A DNA stretch of 64,000 nucleotides, taken from assembly GCA_016648135.1 (NCBI GenBank), contig JADDOH010004207.1:211014-275013 (forward strand), given 5' to 3'. Of the stretch, positions 43,301 through 55,489 are shown piece after piece. Under the pieces are notes generated by a model, which did not search any database, was not told where the DNA came from, and saw nothing but the letters and a program-made list of their open reading frames with translations. Each line of letters begins with the position of its first letter. The first letter of the stretch is position 1. This DNA comes from Agrypnia vestita (lineage: Eukaryota; Arthropoda; Insecta; Trichoptera; Phryganeidae). The translations under genes and the position numbers were made by a program.

Positions 43301-44710
43301 TACACTAACAGACTCCATTTCTATTATTGAGCTCTCAGTGGTTTGTATAAAATGATCTCTCTCTTCCTGATTTAAATTTAAATAATCCGTAAGTACAATA
43401 TTTCATAATAACACTTATTTTTAAATTTATATTTTCACAGGATGGTGGTGGTGGAAGACAAATTAAATACTTAAAATCAATTAATGTTATTCATTTAAGT
43501 CATTGAACACGAATTTAATTTGAGCACTTCTTTGTGGATTACTTTATACTCTTTCCAGAATATTTGCAGGTCTGTTGAACACTCGGTAGATACTGTCATA
43601 ATTTATTGTCGCTGTTCGCACTGAATTATCGCTTTGCTTCTTTTTCTCGTTTCACTTTCTATGGTCTCGTCTCGCTTGTCAAAATCAATTTTGTTCAACG
43701 GGCGCTTTCCGCGTAATTTATGAGTGCCCGAGTTCCAGAAACATCTGACGTGTTTTGGTGCATACGAGTTTCTTCCAGAATATTTCTCTCTGTCATGGAA
43801 GTTGCGATTACGGTCCATCCTCCTCGATTCTTAGAATTTTGCGACAATATTGTGAATTTGATAAAATTTATTCATATTAATTATATATCGGAAAGTTTGT
43901 TTAACTCATGCCTCAAAATCGCTCCAAAAACGGTAACCTCTGACGTGATATTTTACACAGCTTATCCCATTTGAAATTTCTAGATCAACCCAGTATTTTC
44001 AGCTCTCAACGTCATTTCCTTTATGAAATATGAAGCTTAAAATTATTCATTTTTCTTGTTCCATATTTTTCAACAAGATGAAAAATTTCGAAATAAAATG
44101 TTTTTATAGAAGAGACCTTTATTTTAATGTGTTGTGGCTTGTTTTGCATAAATAATATTAACAATGACTATATGCGAATCATTTTTTTCAGTTTTATTTA
44201 GTGAAATATAAGAGAAATACAAGAATTCGATTCTAGAGCGAAGCCAGGTAGTAAAAATAGTTTAATCAGCAATACCTTCCTATTGCTTTAGGAAAGCTGA
44301 CCTAGAAAACAGATTGCATTAGGATGTCCAGCTAGTATTTATTGGGTCAGCATTTTAGATCAGCTTTTTATATAAAAATATGAACAGCGTTTATATTACA
44401 ATACAATAAGTAGATAATAAAATAGACAGTATTTTACAGAACAAGGATTTTCAATCTATAATAAAATATGTGCGCATAAGAACCAATAAAATGGAGAGAC
44501 ATTTCTAAAATGCGCTCACTAGAAAAATACCACTATAATTAAAAGTTTTATTTTAAAAACTCTATTTTACGTAACAATAAATAAGGCGATACTCATGTAT
44601 ACTTAATATGGATCAATATATTATTACAAATCTACAATTTTATTTTACATATAATTGTAAGATGTTGTACTTTTATACAACTTTATTTTAGAAAAATATA
44701 GTAATAAAAA
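43301..44710. other. AT-rich stretch, no gene seen
   Basis: No coding family was recognised. CAGCTAGTAT at 44329-44338 resembles a Helitron end but lacks a convincing hairpin. A pair of related open frames around 43603-43974 match nothing I know. Confidence 0.4.
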
Positions 44711-45423
44711 AGTAACCCATAAAAATCAAGTTTTTACTATACTCTCTTTCTTTTTAAAATTTAACAATAATTAAAGACGAATTAACACATATAACATAAC
44801 ACTAAACTTACAGAAATTTAATATATTTCTAAAATGTCAGATGTTTTGAGATGTCAAGATTTTGATAGATTCATTTATCATTATATCGTACCTTATGAAT
44901 TTCCAGCGTCAAATGATTTAGTCAGAATCATATTTGTAATGTAATGTAATGTAATGTAGTAATGTAAGTAATGTAATGTGAGTAATGTAGAATTCTTCAA
45001 AACTAAGCAGAAATCTAAAATAAATAAATTATTATTTGATTTTTTCCCAAAAAACCCAATTTTGCTGTCATCTGTGAACCAATTGTTTTGTAAATTTTCG
45101 AAATTCGTAGTGATGTACCTATTATACCAACGGAGTAATTAAAATTTAGAAAATATTCCGCGACGTTGCTAATCAAACTTTTCTAATGATTCCAATTTGA
45201 AAAAACCAATAAAATTTCTAAAAATCCGAAATTATACTATAATTATTAATTTTTTTTAACGAAAATTTGATAGATCTTCTTGATCGTCGCCACGAGTCTG
45301 CTTGCCAAGTTTCGGCTCGATTGGATCACGGGAAAAGGGTCAAAAATCGATTCAAAGTTTTTGTTGACGGCAAGTCGGCAAGCAAGCAGACGCCACGAGT
45401 TATAATATAAAGGGAGTAAAAAT
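44711..45423 (+). mobile_element. CTCCCTTT-end family, copy 3 (expanded)
   Basis: The left end is AACCCATAAAAATCAAGTTT, then ACTATACTCTCTTTCTTT. The right end is AAAGGGAGTAAAAATAC. The core at 45308-45365 reads GCTCGATTGGATCACGGGAA and GGGTCAAAAATCGATTCAAA. It is longer than copy 2 because of extra left-side sequence that includes a TAATG pentanucleotide tract at 44936-44990. Confidence 0.65.
44936..44990 (+). repeat. TAATG microsatellite
   Basis: Imperfect tandem TAATG/TAATGTAG units inside the expanded copy of the CTCCCTTT-end family. Confidence 0.8.
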
Positions 45424-45909
45424 ACTTTTCAGTAAGTTACATTTCATTCATTTCACGTTATTCTTATAAACTTGAAAGAAGCCTTAACAATGGGACGAGC
45501 GGACGGCTTCAAGTTGTGTCACTCATAGTGTCAAAATTTTTGATAGAAATCAAGACATGCCTTTGTGTGCATTTATGAACAATATTATTATTTTATCCCC
45601 CTTAGTTGATTCCGTTTGATGTTAAGATCTCTGGAACACTTCTTAGATGAGATATTTTTATATTTCACTTATATATTACGCGTATAGGTAGGTATAGGTT
45701 TTGAATTTTTTTACTATAGTAATACAATTATTTTTAAATTAAAATAAAACACAAATCACTTTTTTTCACAATTTTATTTGATAAAAAATCTAAGTGTTTC
45801 GAGTACACTCTTTTCTTGTGACGAATTAATTATTTAAGTTTTAATATTTAAGTATGATGTAAAATGATTAAAAATCATACTTAACATAGTTCTATATAAC
45901 ATAAGTATA
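45424..45909. other. AT-rich stretch, nothing recognised
   Basis: No coding or repeat features. Confidence 0.4.
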
Positions 45910-46447
45910 CAGGGTTATTTGTAAAACTTTAATAACCTCGCAGGACTATACTCCTGCCTTGAATATGAGTCGAAAATGTTCAAGCTATCATGACCTAATA
46001 TCAATAGTTATGGAGATATGCGACATTAAAATTTTCATTTTTTTTTCAATATTTCCGACTTATTTCTTGTAAAACGTTGGACTATCATTATAGTAAATAA
46101 TATAAATTACGAAAAATTCATTCGTTACAATACAAGTTAAAAAGAATGATTAAAACCCTGAAAAAATTCCAATTGGAATGTTTTCCAATCGGAATTTGAA
46201 GGTTTTTATTTTTTTATTTGGCTTGTATTAAAGGAAATGATTTTTTCATGTTCGATATAAGTTACTGTAATGATAGTCCAACGTTTTACAAAAAATAAGT
46301 CAGAAATATTGAAAAAAAATGCAAATTTTGATGAGGCATATCTCCTTAACTATTGATATTAGGTCATAATAGCTTGAACATTTTCAACTCATAATCAAGG
46401 CAGGAATATAGTCCTGCGAGGTTATTAATGTTTTCCAAATAACCCTG
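45910..46447. mobile_element. Whole-length palindromic element, copy 1
   Basis: This 538-bp element lies between TA (45908-45909) and TA (46448-46449). Ends CAGGGTTATTTG and CAAATAACCCTG. The inverted repeat continues inward through AATAACCTCGCAGGACTATA, AATATTGA and GACTATCATTA almost to the centre near 46185 (TCCAATTGGAAT and inverse). The whole element is therefore one imperfect foldback with roughly 250-bp arms. It has no coding capacity; TA flanks suggest Tc1/mariner mobilisation. Confidence 0.85.
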
Positions 46448-46559
46448 TATATGTGATATTCAAGTGATCTGATGAAATTTTAAAAATTCAATTATTAATG
46501 TTCCATCGATATTATAACATTGTAAGCAGATAGCTACGAATTCTTCGCAAAACGACACT

Positions 46560-46860
46560 TAAACACTTCTTGTACATTGGTAAAAAGTATTATTTATACG
46601 TTCCGAGCTCCCATTCGACAAATACTCAACATCTGCATAGTACAGCGGGACGGTGTGGCTGAAATATTGCTTGTCGATTTATGTTTATGGCCCCGCGAAC
46701 ATAACAATCTGGTCCACCCGGTACTACCGGGTTACGCCGCTTAATAAAGCGCGGAGCGAGCTGCCGCTGTATTTTCTCCGACGAATCTTCATTTTCTCTC
46801 CGCGCAGGTCCACAATGTTCGTCAATGTGCGGCGTCCATAGTTGACACAAAAACATCAAC
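46560..46860. promoter_or_regulatory. GC-richer block between palindromic elements
   Basis: It contains TTTATGTTTATGGCCCC, GGTACTACCGGG and ACGCCGCTTAATAAAGCGCG. The latter has an inverted CGC..TTAATAAA..GCG pair. Complex, CpG-containing sequence with an Abd-B-type TTTATGG core. No coding frame is convincing. Confidence 0.35.
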
Positions 46861-47009
46861 AATTGAATTTTTGTATTCATCAAGTCTTGTCACGGGGGAA
46901 AGTCCGTGATATATCGCTGTCGTGTCGATAGTTTTTACAGTACGTATTCCGATTCAATCATTTTGTAACAAAAATCATTTAAACATTACTGTAGGGAAAA
47001 AAATGTTAA

Positions 47010-47527
47010 CAGGGTTATTTGGAAAACATTTACCTCGCGTAACTGTATTCCTGCTTTAATTATGAGTCAAAAATATTCAAGCAGCCATGACCTAATATCG
47101 ATAATTATGGAAATATGCGACATCTAAGTTTGCATTTTTTGTAAAACGTTGGAATATCATAACAGTAACTTATAACAAAAATGAAAAATTCGTTCCCTTA
47201 ATACAAGTCAAATAAAATAATAAAAACCTTCCAATTAGAAAACATTACAATTGGAATTTCTGTAGGGTTTTTATCATTTTATTTAACTTGTTTTGAAACA
47301 AATGAATTTTTCGTAATCGATAAAAGTTACTGTAATGCTTACTCAATGTTTTGTAAAAAATTAAGTCAGAAATATCGAATTAAAAAATGCAAACTTTGAT
47401 ATTGTAAAACTCCATAACTATTGATATTAGATCATGACTGCTTGAACATTTTCAACTCATAATCAAAGCAAGAATATAGTCATATTATTATAAAACTGAG
47501 GTTATTAATGTTTTTCAAATAACCCTG
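47010..47527. mobile_element. Whole-length palindromic element, copy 2
   Basis: A 518-bp relative of 45910-46447, about 560 bp downstream of it. The ends are again CAGGGTTATTTGG and CAAATAACCCTG, with TA after the right end and AA (probably mutated TA) before the left. Arms share TCATGACCTAATATC, TTCAAGC and GTAAAACGTTGGA with copy 1. The arms are more diverged here. Confidence 0.8.
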
Positions 47528-47639
47528 TATTTATAGAGGATGTAACAGAACTAGTCCACAATTAGTATTGAAGCAAAGAGAATGAGTATTATTATTTACT
47601 CGAAACTTCGGGAGTTTTATAAAATATATGTCATCAAAT

Positions 47640-48015
47640 TTGGATCCTGACGTGAGAGAGTGAAAGCAAGAATCTATATTGCTGCACTGGTGGGCAGAGT
47701 GAGAAATGCCAGCGTGGGGCACACACGCGGCATGGCGCCCCTACTCCTTCATACAGAGAAATCACAAATGGGGCGACTTGGACACGTGCTAAGAATGCCA
47801 GAAGAACGAGTACCAAGAAGTATCCTCTTGGCAACCCCGGAAGGAAGGTCGCCCCAGATTAAGCTGGGAAAAACAACAATTAAGTGTACGAAACAGGATG
47901 GGTTGACTGGTTAACACATACGGAAGCAGCACAAGATAGGGGAATATAGAAGCACCTTGTCGAGTCCATGGACCCCCGACCTTACTAGGACAAGGACATG
48001 AAGATAATGATGAAA
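47640..48015 (+). pseudogene. LINE reverse transcriptase C-terminus relic
   Basis: The frame to 47914 contains RMGRLGHVLRMPEERVP-type residues (seen as MGRLGHVLRMPEERVPRSI), then LLATPEGRSPQIK. After a frameshift near 47895 it continues DWLTHTEAAQDRGI, a TAG where Trp is expected, and KHLVESMDPRPY. GHVLRM-x-x-R-x-x-(R/K) and AAQDR-x-x-W-x-x-L-VE are classic insect LINE C-terminal motifs. A GATAATGATGA tail follows. Confidence 0.8.
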
Positions 48016-48816
48016 TCAGCTTAAAGTATTATATAAAAAAAAAACTATAATTCGGGGTACTAAGGAAACATGCTTCCACTAATCTAAATCTAAACATGTA
48101 AAAAAAATTAAAATGAATACAGGTTAAAAAAAATAATTTATAGGTTCCCAAATAAAATATTATAAATTTCGGAAATTATTATATTAAACTAATTTTTACA
48201 GTGTATATTTTTCTACATATTAATTTTTAATTTATTTCTGCACTGGTTAATCCGCTGCCCAGTTAATGCAACCTTGGATATTTTAGCATCAGTCGTATTA
48301 AGAAAAATTGAATACGTAGGGAAGGTGACTGTGTACATTGAAAAATGTTTATTTTCCCACAACATTAAGAATTTCATTTTCAGGTTACCTAGTAAGTCTA
48401 CACGTGCGTTTAAAAGTTCGCCGATGAAAGAAATTATTACAAGATTCCGATATTTAAATTGCATCCGCACAACATTTGGAAAGGCATGCGGTTCGAGGAT
48501 GGACTCGGCAACTGCGACAAGACTCATCAGGAAGAATCATGGCTAACGTCATGATTCATAAATTAGGGCCCACGGAAGAAGAAGAGAATTATTTTAATGG
48601 TAAGGCTTTGCTCTCAAAACCCATGGTGACCGGTACAGAATTAAGGAGTAACGTGCAAATATTTCGTTGTCTTTCATATTATATATTTTACGCAGATTAG
48701 AATGGCCAACTAAGCCATGCATAAAAATCTCCAAAACCTAATGCCAAAGCTTAACCCGTATATCACTAGTTCAGCCAAGAGTAGTTCCGCCTATGAGGCA
48801 CTTTTGTGTCACAGTA
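48016..48816. other. No gene supported
   Basis: A plus-strand frame at 48274-48546 (90 codons) and its neighbour have no recognised domain. GC-moderate sequence at 48400-48560 is unexplained. Confidence 0.35.
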
Positions 48817-49423
48817 GGGTAATTTCACATTTTTTTTTTATAGAAAAATCTTAACTTTGGTTTAAAAAATACGTTAATAATAAAGATTTTTTTATATAAT
48901 GTATATTAACATTAAGAAACGATTTTGAAAATAAACTCCCGCCAAAATGCTTATTTTCGCAGGTGACGTCGTGTGTCAATTTTTATGTCCATCTGACCAT
49001 CTGACGTTTTACACGCCAACATTAAGGTATCAATTTTTGGTGAGTTATCCGTGAAGTGAAAAATCCGTCTTCCATTATTTTGAATATGTTTCTTTTATTA
49101 AAATAGGTCACAAACACCGCAAAATCTACGTAAACACGAGTAAAAACAAAACAGTGACGAAAAGTGACCATAGAAACGAAACAAATTACAGTGATAAACA
49201 CCGTAGAATAAAATTTGCTTTATCTATAATTTCTGCTTAATGACATCACGACCAATCATATCGCGTTTTAATGGAATCGTATTTTTTAAGTTTTTTCTTA
49301 TAAAAAATCTGAATGAAAACATTATCCCACAACACCCATACTGAGTTACAAAATATGATTAATTTTTTTGAATCTATTTGGTTTATTTTCATATATGTAT
49401 ATCTGTATAATGTGAAATTACCC
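48817..49423. mobile_element. TA-flanked element with GGGTAATTTCACATT ends
   Basis: A 607-bp segment lies between TA (48815-48816) and TA (49424-49425). The first 15 bp, GGGTAATTTCACATT, are exactly inverted at the far end; the arms then diverge. The interior has no transposase frame. It is probably a non-autonomous Tc1/mariner-type element. Confidence 0.65.
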
Positions 49424-49425
49424 TA

Positions 49426-50042
49426 TTTCGGAACACTATTACGCAGTATTATATCATCGTCCCAAAGAGATCATTTCCTATGCGCAACTTCTTCGTACGA
49501 TACGGATCGGAGGAGTATTTTATAATAAAAAGTGAATACACCTGAAACAATGCCAGGCGGACGACAAAAAATACAATGCAATATTAAATCCTTTCGCCAT
49601 TCATACGGGCCATATAAAACGTTATTTATTTACAAGCGATCCTGCCTCTTGCCTCTCGGTACATCGCGCGAGATTCATCTGCGCAGGGCGTCGGCAACCG
49701 GTGGATGCTGGACTAGGCGTTTACTTAAATTATCTTTTTATTAAACTGTAAAGACATCAGATATTTGAAATTGTATATTTGAAAAAGCTACTACAAAAAC
49801 AATGAAAGCATCCTTCCAGTGCTCACATATGGCTACTAAATATTTATTCTCAATAAATACAGGTGCAAAAACAATAAGGTAAGGCTTGTAAATGTACGTA
49901 TTGGGTATCAAGCGAAGAGACACGAACAGGATAAAATATCAAATAAGAGTAGGTACTTTATATTATTATAAAAGTAAAAAATGACTGGCAATTTTAATGG
50001 GCAGAACAGATAATCACTGGAAGACTGCATTCTTTCACTGTT
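49426..50042. other. No gene; GC-moderate block at 49.55-49.72 kb
   Basis: GGGCCATATAAAACG, then GTACATCGCGCGAGATTCATC and GGGCGTCGGCAACCGG suggest a small regulatory block. No coding frame. Confidence 0.35.
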
Positions 50043-50110
50043 CCAGTATCATCCGATGGGTCACCAAGCGAGCGACTTGATCACTAGACCGACACGATGC
50101 TCTTTTTATC
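50043..50110 (-). mobile_element. tRNA-like SINE head, minus strand
   Basis: On the minus strand: GTGTCGGTCTAGTGATCAAG (A-box-like), CGCTCGCTTGGTGA and CCCATCGGATGATACTGG (decayed B-box). It matches the head at 61985-62056. Confidence 0.5.
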
Positions 50111-51921
50111 ATGTACCGTATTTTAGAATGTTTCATGCATGATTTTATTCTTTTCCGAGCTGTCAAACATAACTTTACTTAACTTTTGCCTAAAATGAGT
50201 AAATTAAGCTATGATTTGAGGTTTTCAGATTTAAATCTTGGCTGTTGTATATTTTTGCTCTATGAAATATTGCTATTTTTGATTCTAACTGAAATCTTTT
50301 TTGCAAAAGATTTATTTTTGGCACAAAATATTTATAAAGTGGATGTGCCTCCACTAAGTCTGGGTATGTTGCTTGCTTATGATATTGTTTTAGATTGTAA
50401 GAAGAGTATTTTATATTTTCGACTCAAGAAAATAATGATATCATAAATTCGATCCGATTCTTATCCCGTTTGCATGTAGGTACGTTTAACAGGGTGTTGG
50501 TGATGGTCCATTGTCGTGTTCTATATCAACGACAAATTTGTTTACAAAAGTGCATATTATCTTCACTTATAGTAAAATTTCAATTCATATTCTCGAAATT
50601 CTTTTTCGAATTATTCACTTGAATTCATTAATTAGGTGGGATGGAAAATAATTGCCGATTTTTGGTTTTGTTTAAGTTTTAATTACATTAATTTATCGAG
50701 CTTTATTAATACTTCTGGCAGTTTTAAGTGGTTTAGAACAGTTGAATGACCCATTTGCTTTAACTATTCGACATTTTTTTCTGGTCTTACAACTTCGAGT
50801 TTATTTGACGTTTGTCTTAATATAATTCTCAAATAGGATTAGAAAATGAAAATATATTTTTTAGTTCGATTTATTTTCGCTTTTTGTTGTGTTTATATAA
50901 TTTATATAAAAACAACAAAAATGTTGCTTCAACCTAATAAGCTTCTCAAGCTCTTCAAGCTTCTTCTTCAGGCTTTCAGTTGGTCCATATCAAGGATTTT
51001 TTTTATTGTTAACAAAAAAATATTTACAGGAAGAAATCCTGATGATTTCTCACTTAGGCTAGGCCTGTTCTAGGGAAACCGTCTCACATTTTAATGTAAT
51101 ATCTGTTATATTATATTGATTCCTATGGCCTTCTTCATTTCCAAAGCTTTCGTTCTCAGCATTAACTTTCTGGAACCACTATCTTACCGTACATCGGTCA
51201 CAATGGTGTAAAGGCATCGTTTAGTTAAGGAACAGTTTATGCTTCTTTACCACTCATTTTGAACACATAACAAAATATTGTTCATATTTGATTCTTTTTT
51301 TCCCGTCTATTATTCAATAATTCATCAATATCGATGTGACCAAAATTCAAACCAAAAATAAAATTATATTAATATAAACAAGATAAAATGACTTTCATTG
51401 AAAAAAAATGTTAAAAGTTATCAAACAAAATCCACAATTATATTCCTGCCAAAGTAATGCGTATAAAAGTAGAACTTCAAGAGAAAGTAAATATTTATTC
51501 TGAATGATTCTTCACACAGGAATCATGTAAAAATGTGTAAAATAAGAATTTTAGATTTGGAATAACGTAAAATAAATTTATTCGTAATAGTAGAAGATGA
51601 CTGACCAGGGCCCGCTGCAAGAACAAGGTAACACTGGTAGCTCGGCTGGACGGCGGGTTAAAAAACGTCTCAACTCTGCTTGAAATAGTTGGTACTTTTC
51701 CGTTTCACTGAACTAAGTCCAGGTTTTTAGAAAATTGGAATAAGTAGTCAAATTCTTACTTAAAAATCCATCAATACATTTTAATTTGTGTTCAAATTTC
51801 CATGGATCCCTAACAAATTTTGTTAATGCTTCCGAATTTTCATTTTATTACCAAAAATAACCAAAATATTACGGTATTTATGAGTATGAACATAATTTAT
51901 GAAGGTAAATACTATTGCAAC
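50111..51921. other. AT-rich stretch, no gene seen
   Basis: No coding family in 1.8 kb. Open frames (50186-50446, 50846-51073) are hydrophobic and AT-driven. AAGCTTCTCAAGCTCTTCAA at about 50939 is a short tandem-like patch. Confidence 0.4.
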
Positions 51922-52205
51922 GTCATATCCGTATTTCTCTATGGAGTCAAAATCTTGCGTTAAAATAAGCCATTATCATCAAAAGTCTGGAAACCTTTGT
52001 GGTTTTAAAGGTACCTGCATAAAGTAGTAAAGAAAATAAACTAATAACAACTATCAAGCTACATACTTCGGACACATTCTCTGCAATAATAGGGAAGAAA
52101 GAAGGCAGCAGAAGTACCGATAGAAAGAGGTTGTCACGGCTACATACTAACCTCAGAAAATGGTTAAATATTCAAAATGCTGGTGATTTTATACGTATTT
52201 TATAG
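51922..52205 (+). pseudogene. LINE reverse transcriptase 3' relic
   Basis: Pieces in order are VISVFLYGVKILR (the LLYGVE box), KSLETFVVL (LEAFE region), YFGHILCNNRE (GHIL box) and DRKRLSRLHTNLRKWLNIQN followed by AGDFIRIL. All are standard landmarks C-terminal to the catalytic domain of insect LINEs. They lie in different frames with stops between them. Confidence 0.7.
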
Positions 52206-53332
52206 GATAAGTCACAATACTGAACGTTTTGCGCCAATCTTCTATAGAAACGGCACAAGTAGAAACAAAAAAAGGTCGTGGTAGTTATTTTCTTAGACTA
52301 AAAAATAATTTCTCATGTTCATCCTTGATGCACGTCGTCCATCTGCAAGCTTGTGAGATATAACATTTCCTGTGGGCCATTTGCGGTTTACGCCGAATAA
52401 ATATGCAACATGTTATAACAATGTAGGTACTCGATGGAAAATAAAAGTATTTCACTGAAATACGATAATTTAATTCTGAAAACTCGACGCAATCGTTCAG
52501 TATTCAAATGGTTTTATGGAAATATCCGTAATTTAGTGAAAATTAGTAATTTGCGCAAACTTGTTTTTGTCGTTTGTTTATATTGTTCGGTTTCTTTTTT
52601 TAAAAAAATCTATAAAAACGATATGATTACAAAATGAAATAAAACGATTAAACAATTTATGATGCAACCAAATTTATAAAATTAATTTGAAGCACAAATG
52701 ATTACATCATGTTTCAAATAAAACATCGCTTAACTGGCCACCTCGGCTTCCTTTACAGGAATGAATTAATGTGTATCGTTAATGCAGCGTTTGATATTAT
52801 ATTTTATATCATATATTTGCGATTTCTTTGTATAAGCTAATGATTTCAAATAATCCCACAAAAAATAATCCAAAGCAGAGTTAAATTACAAATTCTGGAG
52901 GCTCTGTGACAGTTGAATTTCTTGAAATTATTGATTCGCCATACTTTTCTTGCAATAAGTTTCATAGTGACATTATTAGCAGTATAATATGTGACACCAT
53001 CTTATTGGTGAAAAAAATATGGTGCGATAATACCACCATGCAAAAAAATAAAACAAACAGAGCAACGGTTTCTCTTTAATCTCTTGTGGATTCATTTCTA
53101 CCAAAACGAGAGTTTTGCTCATTGACAAAGCTTATTAACAAATATCATTATTACTAAAATGTGCTTTATCCAAAAAGATTTTTTTTTATCAAAATTCAAA
53201 ACGATCAATTTTAAGTTGATTCTAGAGCTTCAGTTCTTGTATCAACGCAATCTAATAATTGAAAATCTCAAAGTCCTGGTCAAACGTTATGCATGTGTAT
53301 CCTTAACTATGGTGTATTGTAGGAGTTTGTTT
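52206..53332. other. AT-rich stretch, no gene seen
   Basis: No coding or named repeat feature. Confidence 0.45.
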
Positions 53333-53745
53333 AATTAATTAATAAATAAAAATCTAAAATAAGCCGATGCAAGGACGAAGCTATTTATATGAAAAACCTT
53401 TACAAAAGTCTCTTATACGATGGCCCAGCACTTACGACCTGTATGAGCTGGCTTAAGTGGTCGTCCGATGAAATTCCATATCCACACATTATCAAATTTT
53501 TGAAAGTATGTTCCAAATCTGGGAACCTTCGTATAATTGATTGGACTATGCTAGAGACACTCTGGTCTTTTCTCATGAATTTGTATACATAGATTTTGCA
53601 GCTAGTAATTATACCTACCTCTATATTTTTAAAGTAATCACATTTCTCTGTAAATAGCTTCGTCTCTGTGAGATATCATCCTAATTAAATAATAATCCCG
53701 CAGTGGATAAATCCAGTAATTGTATTCTCAGAACATATGCTACAA
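53333..53745 (-). mobile_element. LTIR family, copy H (both arms)
   Basis: The left arm holds GACGAAGCTATTTATATGAA, GGCCCAGCACTTACGACCTG and GAGCTGGCTTAAGTGGTC. The interior holds CACATTATCAAATTT, CTATGCTAGAGAC and TTTGCAGCTAGTAATTA. The right arm, inverted, holds TAAATAGCTTCGTCTCTGTG and AGATATCATCCTAATTAA. The shared downstream AAATCCAGTAATTGTATTCT follows. The right arm lacks its inner part. Confidence 0.7.
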
Positions 53746-54039
53746 TATGATGACTTTGACATTTTAAAATAATAAATATAATTCCTAATGAAGAACCCTT
53801 TACATCTAATTATTAAAAAAAAAATTACTTACAGGTCCACCCCTAGACACCGCGCCTCTAGATATTTCCACAGGACAATAATTAGAATAACATGTTAAAT
53901 ATTTGTATAAGCTTTTATCAAAGCGATAGGCAAAATACATTTTTATCAGTTTCTTTCATTTTCAAAACAGTTAGAAAGAGAAAAAAACGAACATCCTTAC
54001 ATTTTCATTAGTTATGTATCTCATTGAACCTGCACAGCA

Positions 54040-54356
54040 CTCTTTTTACTCCCTTTCTTTTAACTCGTAGCGTCTGCTTGTCTGCTTGTCGGCTTGTCTG
54101 CTTGTCTGTCGAAAAAACTTTGGATCGATTTTTAACCCTTTTCTGATCCAATCGAGCCAAAACTTTGCAGGCAGACTCGTGGCGACGATAAAAATGATCT
54201 ATCAAATTTTCGTTTAATTTTTTTAAATTATTATAGTATAATTTTGGATTTGTATAAATTTGAACGATTTATATATCGTGGAGTAGGCATGATACCTATT
54301 TCAATGAGAAAGGGAGTATAATAAAAATATGGATTTTATGGCTTAGTTTTTTATAA
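54040..54356 (-). mobile_element. CTCCCTTT-end family, copy 4
   Basis: Minus orientation. The plus-strand left edge reads TTTTTACTCCCTTTCTTTTA and the right edge AGAAAGGGAGTATAATAAAA, then TTTTATGGCTTAGTTTTTTA. The conserved core is present in inverse form (CTTTGGATCGATTTTTAACC, CCAATCGAGCC). Next to it is a tandem TCTGCTTG/TCGGCTTG tract (about four 8-bp units, 54068-54106), longer than in the other copies. Confidence 0.75.
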
Positions 54357-55120
54357 AACGGAGTCAAACCTCTTATTCATTCATTTGTCGCCAGTATTGT
54401 TTTTTTGAGATTCACTTATTTTCTTTTATCGGGTGCTTCATTTGGCAAACAGGCAGTGCTAATATGTACAATTCTTTTGGTATCGCTAACAAGTTTCACA
54501 CATTTTCATAAAGATTAACACAAAATCTTTTTAACTCGTATTTTCACAATTTTTTGGGATTTTTAAATACATTTATTGTATATTATATGTGTCTATGGAA
54601 CCCTCTGTGTGAAATTAAATGATATAAGAGGCTTTCCTTTACTATAATATGAATAGAGAAGATTCAGATTACGTGTGTAATTTTATAATGTATCCTGAAT
54701 ATGAATTTTAATAATTATAAACAAAATAATACTTGGATCCTAACTACTCAATGATTAAACAAGATTATATTTGGAGAATCGCTGCCGTGAAGGGACCAAC
54801 TTATCTACGATATCTTGCGACCTCAAGAGATCCGACTGGAAAGCACACAACATCCTCCTCTATGGAGAGACGTACGAAGGCGAAATCTCGCCTGTCGGGC
54901 CGACTCGCTACCTTTTTGTCGTGGATCTCCTTTCATAATAATTCTTTTCGGTTGAACGGCACACACATGTGTGTGTTTTTTGTTCCGTTTGTCCATACCG
55001 ATGTTACATTGTGTAACTCTTTGTGAATTGAGACGGAACTAAAAAGTTCTCAAAGGTAGACCATAATTCAAGCTTTATGTCTTCGGCAATATGACGTGGA
55101 ATTAATCTTCAATTATGTTA
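54357..55120. other. No gene; coding-like patch at 54.77-54.95 kb
   Basis: 54780-54930 is GC-moderate and two frames stay open, one reading SDWKAHNILLYGETYEGEIS and continuing PVGPTRYLFVVDLLS to a stop. No domain recognised. It could be a retroelement scrap or an exon. The rest is AT-rich. Confidence 0.3.
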
Positions 55121-55129
55121 CTTTTGATG

Positions 55130-55275
55130 TCGGGTCGGCGGAATACTGCCTTCTGTGCGCTGTCCACACAAAACTGGTCGGCGGCGGCAGTCGGCACCGC
55201 GACCACTACCACTACCACACTACCACGACCGGAGGAAGGTGGCACGTACATTTGAGGACCGAGTTATGAACCGTA
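55130..55275. promoter_or_regulatory. GC-richer block with CCACTA repeats
   Basis: GTCGGCGGCGGCAGTCGG followed by imperfect ACCACTACCACTACCAC units and CGACCGGAGGAAGG. Candidate regulatory element or simple-repeat expansion. Confidence 0.3.
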
Positions 55276-55489
55276 TCGAATGATAAGAGGACTTCAACGT
55301 GACGTTTGTTTTATTATTTTCAACTCCACTATTCAACTAAGAGCGGAGACTCTATTTTTACGGAGAGATTGAAATACTCAATAATAATAAATAAAACATC
55401 ATTTTTAAACCTTCAAAAATAAGGCAAACCGGGCGGGTAGGTCTGCTTGTACATTCGTGTATGTATTTCAAAGTTTTTGATCAAAAAGT

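Noticed and set aside
44220..44340. Helitron 3' end at CAGCTAGTAT
   Set aside because: CTAG-T is present, but no convincing hairpin lies within the preceding 20 bp.
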